In this document: positions 41,314 to 50,816 of the stretch, piece after piece
How the letters are laid out: the number at the start of each line of letters is the position of its first letter
Position numbering within the stretch: the first letter of the stretch is position 1
DNA from: Noviherbaspirillum aridicola
GTDB taxonomy: Bacteria > Pseudomonadota > Gammaproteobacteria > Burkholderiales > Burkholderiaceae_D
DNA: 64,000 nt
Assembly: GCF_019656455.1 (NCBI RefSeq)
Contig: NZ_BPMK01000019.1
Coordinates: forward strand, 43,581 to 107,580
Direction of reading: 5' to 3'
Made by a program: the position numbers and the translations under genes
The notes under the pieces: model-generated
Database searches by the model: none
Told to the model about the DNA's origin: nothing
The model's input: only the letters and a program-made list of their open reading frames with translations

Positions 41314-44300
41314 CTACGCGCGCTTCAGCTGCTTCCGCCTGTTCGTCCCGTAATCCACTGCGTGTTGCATTCGTATTCCCAGAATGCCTTGACTGTCCAG
41401 CCATTGCTTGTCACGTTCACTAGTACGGAACATGTAAAGACGGCGAAGCGTCAGCATCTGCAATACGCGTGTTGCAATGAAATCAGTGTCAATATCATCT
41501 AGCAGGCGGCGCATTTCTGGCCGAGGTAAGTCTCGAGGCGAGTCGAGCCGAACTCCTGTCGCTATAAGCCGAGCAGCTGGCGAATCAATCGTCTTGGCAG
41601 CAGAATCAATATCTTCAAGCAGGTCGTCGGAACTTACAGAGCTCACCGCCTTGGCAATAAATCCAAATGCAGTAAATTGAGCCATTTGGGCCATGAATCG
41701 CCGCGCCGCTTCCTGACATTGTTCAGCCCCGTCGACCAGCTTATTTCGTGCAATGATGTCCGCCAGCTCACGCTGAGCCTGCTCCTTATCCTGCATAAAT
41801 AGGTCGAAATACGCCCGAATGGCACGAAGAGGGCCATTCATCAGCAACTGCAAAAGCTCGACCCGCTTTTGCCTACCTACGTTTGCTATTTGGTTCTTGA
41901 GAATCTGCCCAAGTATTTCGACTGTCTTGAACAGCGAGACCATCTGGGCAATAAAATCGGTCTCAGCGTTTTCGCGCTTTGTCTCGGACATGCCGTCGAA
42001 ATCGTTGTCCAACTCGTCCTTGTGGCGGTTCGCCCTTTCCCGAACCTTTTCTGGCTCCTCGCCCGTGTACTTGAGAGCTGGAAGGTCACGTACGAACTCC
42101 ACGACGGCCTCAGTGTCCGTCCCGACGAAGCGAATTGGGGTGCTATCCCGGAAAGGTGCATTGACCGCTTCAACGACACATGACAGGAATACCGAATTGT
42201 CGAAAGCGTGGTGCGCCAGAAAAAGGATAGTGTTAGCGTTCTCGCGTACGTAAAGGTGAGCGCAGCACTCCTTAATATGGGCTTGCACAGCCAGGTCGTC
42301 CAGCTTCGCAGATAGGAAGCGTCCCTTTAGGAAATAATAGATGTAGTGATAGCGGAACCGGATATAGTCGCCACTACGAGAAAGAACTCGGGCACGCACT
42401 AGCTGGTTCAGCCTGTGGTCGAGGTCTACTCGATGCTCTTCTTTTGAGTATCGGTCCGTGAAGAGCCGCATTTCTTCTTTGGACAGTTCCTTGTGTTCTG
42501 TGGCATGCATCTGCCACGCTAAATGAGAGCAGTACTCGATAACCTTACCCCAGTCTTTTTTCGGCACTTCTGCTGCCCGCAAGCCTTCCTTGATTAGGAA
42601 GTCATAGTACTCACCTAGGCCGCTCTCCTCCAAGCCGCCTGACACACCGGCATCCATACTCTGCAATAGAGTAAGAAGGTACAAAGGCAGCGCTGGAACG
42701 ATATTTCGGGCCATTACGGCGTCGAGCAGTCGCTCGGCCCGGTCGCAAATAGCTAGCAAATTTGCTTCATCCAAGGAGCCGTCGTCGGACGTGCGCTGAA
42801 ACCAGCGACGAACAAGCTGAGCGCGGAGCGTGTACCCGAATTGAAGCAGGTTATACTCTTTCAGAGCAGACATGCTTTCGCTCGTATGAGGAGCGACCGT
42901 AGATTTGTAATCGAAGAGCTCGCTGACAGTTACCACGAAATATTGGAACCGCGCCGCGATAGTCTCGAGCAAGCGGGCACGATGCGTCCCCGCCTTCACA
43001 GGTCCGTCGTCAAGGTCATCAAGGAGAAGTACCTTTTTTGCCGAAGAAGTCTGGAAGAACTTCTCCAACTGCAGCTCTCCGTACTGCTCAATCGCGGCCT
43101 TCCGAATGGCTGCATCTACGTCACGTTCTGTGGCGCTTCGAATGTCTGCCCCACGTACGTAGACGGGAAGAAGTCCTTGCTCATGGAAATGGGCAAACAA
43201 GATATAGAGAAGGCTCGTTGCTCCAACTTTCTCTTCTCCGGAAATTAGTACGCCGTTTTCAAGTCGCGACAAATCTCGCAAGATTGACGTGCTAAGAATA
43301 CGTTTGACTTCTGCCTTATCCAATGGCTCCTGCATGTCGGGGAAAACATAGAGGTCCTGCAGCTTGATTGATGAACCTTTTAGGGTCTGGAACGCTGCTC
43401 CCGCGTCGGTAATCAGTTGTTCGAACGGTTCAGTTACCTGAAAACGCGCAACACTCTTGCGCGGCAACGAGCGAAAATCTGACCAGGAGCCTTCCTCTGT
43501 ACTTCTGTAGAAACCATGGGAGGGGTCCCAGGCGTACCGCGTTGACCGATAGGTGCCGTCTAGAAGACTAAGTTCTGCAACGTTAAATGAAGAGTTATTG
43601 GGACGTTTGTCGTCTTGGAGCACGCATCCCTCGATGTAGGCGCTGTGTCCGCTTTCCGCATGGAAGTCTTCACCGACGCCTCCAACGTGTTCGTGCCCCG
43701 AAATTACGACGTTGGCGATTGTGCGGACTAACCGTCTGAACGGATGGTAGATTGACTGGCTGAACCAGTTGAGAGGGTGGTGAAGAACGACAACTCGAAG
43801 GTCTGAATAATCCTCGGATTGCCTAGCGTAACGTTCAAGGGGAAATACCAGGGAACCAGGCTCTTCCCGAATTTGTGAGCACCATGAGACATTTAACGTG
43901 TCGAAAATCAGCTCTTTACCCTCCACTGTGAAGCGATGCGACGTCCATAGCTGGTCGCCGACTCTCGTTTCATCGGGCGTACACAAATCCTCTGCGAAAG
44001 CTCGGTACGGAAGCTGAACCAGGCACCCTGTATCGATGACGCTTTCATCTATCTCGCTCGGTGCTGCGCGAACACTTCTAAGTGTAAGCGTCCGCGTCTT
44101 TGTGTTAAGGTCAAAGTCGCAGTCGTGGTTGCCGGGAGCAGTTACGAAGTGAACAGGAATAGGTCGCTCTGATTGGATTGCATCCCGCACCTTTTCAAGG
44201 AATGCTTTTGCAATCTTGTATTCGTCAGACTTCCCGCTCCATGCAATGTCGCCAGAAATCACAATGAAGACTACCGATGCATCTGGAAGCGCGCTGTAAA

Positions 44301-44391
44301 CACATGATGCAACCGCTTCACTCTTGTCCAATATCCAGTCCGTGCGTGTGCGAACATGTATGTCACTGAGATGTAGAATTACAGCAGTCAT
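41314..44391 (-). CDS. Metallophosphoesterase fused to a STAND-like NTPase (candidate defence protein)
   Basis: 1,025 residues. An N-terminal calcineurin-like phosphoesterase has all metal motifs: LSDIHVR (Asp9, His11), ISGDIAW, APGNHDCDF and ISGHEHVGG (near 228). A P-loop NTPase-like part follows: LISGEEKVGATSLLY at about 377-391 is a diverged Walker A (no GKT/GKS), and KKVLLLDDLDDG (about 450-461) is a strong Walker B. The remaining 550 residues are helical, as in STAND sensors. The ATG has GGGA seven bases upstream. Effector-plus-STAND architecture in a region of foreign composition suggests anti-phage abortive infection, but the missing Walker A lysine/threonine may mean nucleotide binding is altered. 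No named family recognised. Confidence 0.75.
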   Translation of the reverse strand: MTAVILHLSDIHVRTRTDWILDKSEAVASCVYSALPDASVVFIVISGDIAWSGKSDEYKIAKAFLEKVRDAIQSERPIPVHFVTAPGNHDCDFDLNTKTRTLTLRSVRAAPSEIDESVIDTGCLVQLPYRAFAEDLCTPDETRVGDQLWTSHRFTVEGKELIFDTLNVSWCSQIREEPGSLVFPLERYARQSEDYSDLRVVVLHHPLNWFSQSIYHPFRRLVRTIANVVISGHEHVGGVGEDFHAESGHSAYIEGCVLQDDKRPNNSSFNVAELSLLDGTYRSTRYAWDPSHGFYRSTEEGSWSDFRSLPRKSVARFQVTEPFEQLITDAGAAFQTLKGSSIKLQDLYVFPDMQEPLDKAEVKRILSTSILRDLSRLENGVLISGEEKVGATSLLYILFAHFHEQGLLPVYVRGADIRSATERDVDAAIRKAAIEQYGELQLEKFFQTSSAKKVLLLDDLDDGPVKAGTHRARLLETIAARFQYFVVTVSELFDYKSTVAPHTSESMSALKEYNLLQFGYTLRAQLVRRWFQRTSDDGSLDEANLLAICDRAERLLDAVMARNIVPALPLYLLTLLQSMDAGVSGGLEESGLGEYYDFLIKEGLRAAEVPKKDWGKVIEYCSHLAWQMHATEHKELSKEEMRLFTDRYSKEEHRVDLDHRLNQLVRARVLSRSGDYIRFRYHYIYYFLKGRFLSAKLDDLAVQAHIKECCAHLYVRENANTILFLAHHAFDNSVFLSCVVEAVNAPFRDSTPIRFVGTDTEAVVEFVRDLPALKYTGEEPEKVRERANRHKDELDNDFDGMSETKRENAETDFIAQMVSLFKTVEILGQILKNQIANVGRQKRVELLQLLMNGPLRAIRAYFDLFMQDKEQAQRELADIIARNKLVDGAEQCQEAARRFMAQMAQFTAFGFIAKAVSSVSSDDLLEDIDSAAKTIDSPAARLIATGVRLDSPRDLPRPEMRRLLDDIDTDFIATRVLQMLTLRRLYMFRTSERDKQWLDSQGILGIRMQHAVDYGTNRRKQLKRA

Positions 44392-44660
44392 TCAAAATCC
44401 CGCTAAACAAATGGAGACATTTGTCCTTCCATGTAATAAGGAAGAACGTCGAAGTGTACGAGTTGGAATGAGGAAGGCGCTGAGGAGAGCTACTTCAATA
44501 TCAACTAGACTGTCCGCTCGGCTTCATTTTTGCAATTCATCGCAACTAAAGCCTATTCTCGCCGAAACAGTTAAAGTTCTGCAACTTCTTGTCACTCAAG
44601 CTCTGAGAACAACAAAACGCACATATGATTTCATTTACGTTATCAGTGTTGGTAATTTAG

Positions 44661-47600
44661 CTAGGGCCTGATGTCCTTAGTGCCACTTCCGCCACTCCAT
44701 TCTCGGCTCTCGGCCGCAATCATTCTTCCGGCGCGACCACAGCTGAACGCCCTGTTCAGCCTAGCCTCAGCATCGGCGCTCAGTCTGGAAATCGCAAGCA
44801 GCTTGCAAACAGCACGCTGCAAGTCGGCTGTCCGCATTCCGCCCTGCTGTGAGAGGATAAACAGCGCAATATTGCCGAGTTCCTCCCGTGGAATCTCGTC
44901 CAGCCCACGCTTTGACTCCGGGTCATCGCCCGGTAGCCGGAATCCATCCCATGTCTCCGGCGCAGTGTTCTCTGGCCAGTACACAGTAAGCCCACCAGCG
45001 CTACAGCCAAGTTTCGCCGGCGCCAGAAGTCTCAATCGTTCCTCGATTCGCCGTCCTGTGCGAGACAAATCCCAGGCGCGAGCGACGCGTCGGAAGAGCA
45101 CCGACTCCGCCACGGGTCCTTCGTGATTGATGACATACAAAAGCTGGTTGCGGAGCTTGTCATTCGAGCGCTCCTCGTAGAACAACTCAGGTTTGCTCTT
45201 CTCCAGCACAGCAGGAGAGTAGCGAGGAAGTGCACCCGGCGACGTCTGTACGTTCTCGCCCGGCGCGTCCCTCAGCTTAGCCTGGTCAACATCGTCGGAC
45301 TCCACTACAGCCTCCGTTGCCTCAGCAGACTGCCCGCTTGGCTCGCTCGGCTCAGGCTGCACTGGCTCCGCAACAACGAGCTGCTCCAGCCTCGCCAACA
45401 GCTTGCGCATTGGCTCTTCCGGGTTCAGCCACCAGTCGGTGGACCAAATCCGATGCAGGTGCCACCCCAAGCCTTCCAGCACATGCTGCCGCAACCTGTC
45501 GCGGTCACGGGCAGTCGCGCCCGAGTGATACGTCCGACCGTCACACTCAACACCTAGCAGGTAACGGCCGGCCGCTCGAGGGTCTACGACGCCGATATCA
45601 ATGCGGTATCCGGAGACACCGACCTGTGGATGGACTTCCCAACCCTTCTCGCGTAGTGCCGAGATAACCTCCCGTTCAAACGGGCTATCTGGTTCCATTC
45701 CGGTGGGGAAGCTCTGCTCTACCAGTGCTCTCGGTCCGCGAATCGCGAATTCGAGGTAGTTCTTCAGGTCCCGTACGCCTGCGGCGCGAACTTTAGACAG
45801 GTCGATGTGCTCTGGGAGCAAGGTGCTGAAGATGACCACGCCTTGACGGGCTCTGGAAACGGCAACGTTTAGGCGTCGGTGGCCTCCCTCCAGATTGAGC
45901 GGTCCGAAATTCAGGCTGACCTTGCCGGCAGAGTCAGGACCGTAGGTGATTGAAAAATAGATAACATCACGTTCATCGCCTTGGACATTCTCCAGGTTCT
46001 TGACAAACAACGGCTCGTTCGTCGCCTGGGCAATCGCCTGGTCTAGAGCAGCGGAAGCACGTCGGCGCTCGTCAAGCAGTCGCTCGATGAGGCTCTGCTG
46101 AGCCTGGTTGAACGTCACCACGCCAAGCGTCTGGTTACGCTTTGCAGGGTCTAGATAGTGCTTTTCGATTGCCTTGACGATAGCGTCTGCTTCGGCGCGG
46201 TTCGTTCTCGAACCACCGCGGTCATACACCCCCTTCACGTGCTCGAAATGAACTCCACGGTCCTCGGTGACCGGAGACGGGAACGTGACCAGTCTGTTTT
46301 CATAGTAAGTGACGTTACTGAAGGTGATGAGGCTCTCATGCTTGCTTCGGTAGTGCCAGTTCAGCCCAAGCTTGGGCATGCCGATGCTCAGGCACTCGTC
46401 CAGAATGCTTTCCAGGTCCTGGACGTCCCCGTCGCCGTCCCCGTCACCCGAGTCATCCACTCGGTTGAAGAAGTTGGTCGGCGGGAGCTGTTTCGGGTCG
46501 CCAACGCAGATGAGTTGCTTGCCCCGCGCGATGGCACCCACGGCATCCCAGACGGGTATCTGCGAGGCTTCGTCGAAGACGACAACGTCGAACTGCGCAT
46601 GAGCTGCGTCCAGATATTGAGCGACGGAGAGCGGCGACATCAGCAAGCATGGTTTCAGCTTCGGGAGCAGCGTCGGGAGGTTCTGCACGAGTTGGCGAAT
46701 AGGCATGTGTCGGCGCTGCTTTTGGAGCTCTCGACGCAGTCTGCCCATCTCCGATTCCACCCCCGGCACGAGCAAACCCATTGACGGAATTTGCCCAGCA
46801 AGTCGTGCCGAAACGTACTGCTGAGTTAGCTTCTGGAATCGTGCGTCCACGGCCTGGAACTCGGCTATTTTTCTCTCGTGGTCGGCGCTGGAGAATGTAC
46901 ACAGCGCCGGCTCTCTATCGATAGCCTTCTTGACCCACCAGCTGCGGTAGCTGTACTCGAAGTATTCCGCCACCTCGGCAAGGCCGACATCACCGGCTTC
47001 GACAGCTGTAACCAGCCCCTGCAAGCCCTGCGCAATGGCTTTGCTTCGCGAGCGCTGCCACAAGCACCACGGCTGTAACTGACGATGGGCCCGGCTCCAA
47101 CCCTGGAGCATACCTAGGAGTCGGGTGATGACACCTGGTGCCGCCGGGTCGAGCCCAAGGTTCTGCTCGCAGTTCCCGAGTTCGCCGACAGATTGCATCT
47201 TTGACCACAAATCTCGATAACCGTCCCGATAGCGAACGAGGTTCGCGCCCAAGGCACCGTCGCCTTTTAGCATCGAGCGGTTCTCTGTCACGAAGGGCTC
47301 CAGCTTCTCTCGCAAGCTGCGGGCTGCCTCGGGGTCGCTGCCAGCCATTCGGACTACAGCCTCGGCAAACTCCTCTGCCCACTTCGCACCTTCGGAGACC
47401 GCGTCCCAGTCGGTCTTCGACGATGCATATTGCTCTTGCAGTAGGACTGTCGCCTCGGCTGCCATCGACTCTAGCGCCTTGTCTTCCGCATTGACCTTGG
47501 CCAGTGCTTCGAGCACCGGAAGGACGTCCTTTTCGTTCGGTCTTGCCTGGTCGTTCCGGAATAGGCGCAAGCGGCCAGTAAGGGAACGTTTCGCAAACCA

Positions 47601-50600
47601 ACTTTTCGGCCACCAGGTCGATTGCGCCTCAGCCCACTGCAGCTTCAGCTCCGATGCATTGAGCGCCGCTACGTCTTCGCGGTATGCGCCTCCAAGCGAA
47701 TCCCAAGCAGCTTTACGGGCAAGGCCATGTTGACGCAGGATTTTCAGTCGGGCACGCGCGGCCTCATCGTGCGCCGCTTTGGCCACTCCGGCCGGGACCC
47801 GCGGGGAACGAATGAGAGTATCTGCGAGCCGGTCAAACGATTCGAAGTCGCGCAGCGAGAACAGCGACGCATCAAGCCCGAACAGCCTTGCCGTCTCAGC
47901 AGCGCCGGACTGAAGGTTGGCTGCCGCCTTTTCCAAGGCGTCAGCCGCGTCCAGCAGTTCCTGTTGCCAGCTGGGAGTCCAATCACCTCGCCGCACGGCG
48001 GATAGTGGGTGTGTCCGCAAGTCAGAAAGTTGGCTTGCGAGTGCGGCCATTTGACGTGACGTCTCGCGTAATGCTTCGAGCTCGGAGCGGGTATGGGCGT
48101 TTGCGTCCGCCCAGGTCACTGGGGCCGGACGCATGGTTCCATACTTGATGCAGGTACCGATGGCTTCGAAAACGGTGAGGTCGTTCGGGTAAATTCGATG
48201 CAGTGCGCCTGCGACGCCGTTGAGCTCCTGGCGGAGCACTCCCAACCGCTCGGCCTCCATCTCCCATTCTTTGACCGTCTTGGAGGTGGCCGCCTCGAGT
48301 GCCGTGCCCAATTGCTTGAGGACCTCGGCTTTCTTGGCCTTAGAAGAGTGAAGCTCGAGGCAGAATGCACCGAGCCCCAACGAGTTCAGCCGGCGGTGCA
48401 CGACCTCCAGCGCCGCCATCTTCTCCGAGACGAACAGGACGGTCTTCCCAGTGGCTAGCAAGTGTGAGATGAGGTTGGTAATCGTCTGGCTCTTACCGGT
48501 CCCTGGCGGGCCTTCAACAACTAGATTTTTGCCGTCGCTGGCCACGCAAATCGCCCGAAGCTGCGAGGAATCGGACAACAAGGGGGCGAACAAGTCCTGT
48601 GGACGGTGGGTTTCGTCAAGTGTGCTCGGCTCAAATCCTATATCCGAGGAAGCAAATGCTTCCCCAGGATTATTGATGAGGTGGGAAACAACACGGTTCG
48701 CCTGGAGCTGTTGATGGCGGTCCTGGAGGTCCTTCCACATCAAGTACTTGGTGAACGAAAAAATACCTAGATGGACCTGGTCTTTGACCTCCCAACCCGT
48801 CAACTCGCCGACATGTAGCCGGAACGTCTGCAACACCTTGCCGACGTCGATGCCCTTCTCGTCAGAGGGTAGGATGTCGAACGACGGGAGCTTCAGGTTG
48901 AAGTCCTGCCAGAGCTTCTGTATAAGCGTCGGATTGACTAGGGCGTCATCGTCATGGCGGATGAGGCGGAAACCACTGCGCACTGACTGTCTGGACAACG
49001 TCACCGGCACGAGAAGAATGGGCGCCAGATGCTGCGCTTCCGCATCCTTGTCCTCTTGCCACTGGAGGAGGCCAAATGCCAGGAATAGTGTGTTTGCACC
49101 GCCTTCCTCCAAACCCGTTCCAGCTGCACGGAAGATTTCGACTAGTCGTCCCTCTAGGCTCTCTTCGGGCACATCGACAATGATTTCGCGGCGGCCGAGG
49201 GCATCGAGCGCCAGAGCATCCAGCGGCGATGCACCGTTGCGGGCAGTGAAAACTGCTGCTTCACGGGTGTCAGAGCCACTCATCAGTTGCGGCATCGGCC
49301 GAATCTTGAATTCTTTGCCTTCCGAGAGGCTGTCTTCAAGAGCATTCGGGTCAGGGCAAATGACCCGCAACGAAGTCTTCGTCGGCTTGAAGTTGAGCAG
49401 CTTGTTCCGCAGCGTCAAATCGAGCAGCTTGCTCTTCCACTTCGCCAAACGCCCCTCGGGAGTATCAGGAATACTGACCTCAATGACCGGTACTGCGAGA
49501 GGGTCCAGCGGCGGCAGCGCAGGCATGTCCTCGATTGCCGGAGGCGCCGAGTCCGCAATCTGCACCGGCTCGTCTACCTTCGCCGAACGAGACGGGAGCG
49601 GGCGAATCTGAACCTCGCGGGCGCGGCGGATATCGACCGCGTACAGGAACTTGGAATCCTCATGGAGATATTCCTCTCCCTTGGAGCACGCCCAGCGCAG
49701 AGACGGCTTCTGCCCGGTTGCGACTCCCGTTGTCTCAAAAACAATAAACTCACCAGACTTTACGCGCTTGCGGACTGCCTGTACGTCGTCGACGAGCGCC
49801 GTCGGAAAGCAATTTTCGACCAGCCACGCCCCGACCCAGGAATGCCCGTCCTTAACTAGCACAACAGGGTTTATGCCGGCCTGTTCCAGGCAGGACGCGA
49901 AAAGCATGGTGAGGTCAAGACACGTGGCGACACGACCGTCGAGAATCCGCTCCGGCGTGCGAATCTTCTGGCCGTCCGTTCCAAATGAAGCCGGCGGGTT
50001 CGAGTAATGCAGGTTTTCGGCGACGATTGCACTATAGAGCGCGGAAATCTGCTTCCAGACCTTCTCGCGATTCTTGGCCTGGTACCCGCTCATCTGCAGC
50101 TCGGCATTCGTCTCTCGCAAAAGCGACGAAGCCTTGCTAATCAGTTGGTCGACGACGCGCGAATTTGGCATGCAGAAGGCAGCGAGCAGCTCTGGCAGCG
50201 AACGAGTGCCGGCCCACTGCTCGTAGGCGAGCACGTCGATGGTATACGAGGCGTCGCCTAGTTCGCTGTCTTCAGCGACAGCCTTTGCCGAGATGGTCGC
50301 TCGCTCAGACTCGTCCAATTGCGCGAGATACAAATGGTCTGGCTGCAGGTCCAGAGGAGCAATCTTACGGCTTTCGCCAGGCCCTAGGCGCTCGAAGCGA
50401 AGTCTCGTGGGAGCAGCGAATGCCGGCGAGCAGGAGACAGCAACATCAACATTCTCTAGAGACGTACCGCTAGTGTTCGTTATTGTGAGCCCGCGAACAA
50501 CCGGAACATTGTTTTGGATAGCCGCGTATCCGATTGTGGTGTCTGCTTCAAGCTTTAGCAGTAGCGGCGGCTCGTTTTGGTCAAGGTTCTCCAGGGACAC

Positions 50601-50651
50601 CTCGACAGCCTGCACGTCGATATTTGGAATGGCGGTCTGTTCTGTGCTCAT
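44661..50651 (-). CDS. Giant DUF4011/SF1 helicase/Vsr-like nuclease/DUF3320 protein (candidate defence protein)
   Basis: 1,996 residues. Order: beta-rich N-terminus; a transglutaminase-like segment with ATCLDLTMLFASC (about 237) and DGHSWVGAW (about 265); DUF4011 (WKSKLLDLTLRNKLLNFKP, about 395); SF1 helicase with EGPPGTGKSQT (about 705), VVFDEASQIP, CVGDPKQLPPTNFF and GLNWHYRSKHE; a nuclease of the Vsr/MTES_1575 type with VGVSGYRIDIGV and LGVECDGRTYHS (about 1,670-1,720); and DUF3320 near 1,830-1,890. Such proteins have been reported as single-gene anti-phage systems (I recall the name Hhe; not verified). Start ATG at 50651 chosen because the longer frame adds low-complexity sequence; the ribosome site is weak. 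Confidence 0.85.
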   Translation of the reverse strand: MSTEQTAIPNIDVQAVEVSLENLDQNEPPLLLKLEADTTIGYAAIQNNVPVVRGLTITNTSGTSLENVDVAVSCSPAFAAPTRLRFERLGPGESRKIAPLDLQPDHLYLAQLDESERATISAKAVAEDSELGDASYTIDVLAYEQWAGTRSLPELLAAFCMPNSRVVDQLISKASSLLRETNAELQMSGYQAKNREKVWKQISALYSAIVAENLHYSNPPASFGTDGQKIRTPERILDGRVATCLDLTMLFASCLEQAGINPVVLVKDGHSWVGAWLVENCFPTALVDDVQAVRKRVKSGEFIVFETTGVATGQKPSLRWACSKGEEYLHEDSKFLYAVDIRRAREVQIRPLPSRSAKVDEPVQIADSAPPAIEDMPALPPLDPLAVPVIEVSIPDTPEGRLAKWKSKLLDLTLRNKLLNFKPTKTSLRVICPDPNALEDSLSEGKEFKIRPMPQLMSGSDTREAAVFTARNGASPLDALALDALGRREIIVDVPEESLEGRLVEIFRAAGTGLEEGGANTLFLAFGLLQWQEDKDAEAQHLAPILLVPVTLSRQSVRSGFRLIRHDDDALVNPTLIQKLWQDFNLKLPSFDILPSDEKGIDVGKVLQTFRLHVGELTGWEVKDQVHLGIFSFTKYLMWKDLQDRHQQLQANRVVSHLINNPGEAFASSDIGFEPSTLDETHRPQDLFAPLLSDSSQLRAICVASDGKNLVVEGPPGTGKSQTITNLISHLLATGKTVLFVSEKMAALEVVHRRLNSLGLGAFCLELHSSKAKKAEVLKQLGTALEAATSKTVKEWEMEAERLGVLRQELNGVAGALHRIYPNDLTVFEAIGTCIKYGTMRPAPVTWADANAHTRSELEALRETSRQMAALASQLSDLRTHPLSAVRRGDWTPSWQQELLDAADALEKAAANLQSGAAETARLFGLDASLFSLRDFESFDRLADTLIRSPRVPAGVAKAAHDEAARARLKILRQHGLARKAAWDSLGGAYREDVAALNASELKLQWAEAQSTWWPKSWFAKRSLTGRLRLFRNDQARPNEKDVLPVLEALAKVNAEDKALESMAAEATVLLQEQYASSKTDWDAVSEGAKWAEEFAEAVVRMAGSDPEAARSLREKLEPFVTENRSMLKGDGALGANLVRYRDGYRDLWSKMQSVGELGNCEQNLGLDPAAPGVITRLLGMLQGWSRAHRQLQPWCLWQRSRSKAIAQGLQGLVTAVEAGDVGLAEVAEYFEYSYRSWWVKKAIDREPALCTFSSADHERKIAEFQAVDARFQKLTQQYVSARLAGQIPSMGLLVPGVESEMGRLRRELQKQRRHMPIRQLVQNLPTLLPKLKPCLLMSPLSVAQYLDAAHAQFDVVVFDEASQIPVWDAVGAIARGKQLICVGDPKQLPPTNFFNRVDDSGDGDGDGDVQDLESILDECLSIGMPKLGLNWHYRSKHESLITFSNVTYYENRLVTFPSPVTEDRGVHFEHVKGVYDRGGSRTNRAEADAIVKAIEKHYLDPAKRNQTLGVVTFNQAQQSLIERLLDERRRASAALDQAIAQATNEPLFVKNLENVQGDERDVIYFSITYGPDSAGKVSLNFGPLNLEGGHRRLNVAVSRARQGVVIFSTLLPEHIDLSKVRAAGVRDLKNYLEFAIRGPRALVEQSFPTGMEPDSPFEREVISALREKGWEVHPQVGVSGYRIDIGVVDPRAAGRYLLGVECDGRTYHSGATARDRDRLRQHVLEGLGWHLHRIWSTDWWLNPEEPMRKLLARLEQLVVAEPVQPEPSEPSGQSAEATEAVVESDDVDQAKLRDAPGENVQTSPGALPRYSPAVLEKSKPELFYEERSNDKLRNQLLYVINHEGPVAESVLFRRVARAWDLSRTGRRIEERLRLLAPAKLGCSAGGLTVYWPENTAPETWDGFRLPGDDPESKRGLDEIPREELGNIALFILSQQGGMRTADLQRAVCKLLAISRLSADAEARLNRAFSCGRAGRMIAAESREWSGGSGTKDIRP

Positions 50652-50816
50652 ACTGGTCTCGGCAATTCTAGGACGGCGAGGAAGACCGACAAATGTAGCC
50701 GAGACCTTGGGAGGGTGTCTAGAAACGTAACCGGATGACGCAACAAACCTCAAGGACAGTGGCGGGCCCCCCCATATCCATGGGAACCGCTTCCGCCACT
50801 TGCGGCCAACCATTAG

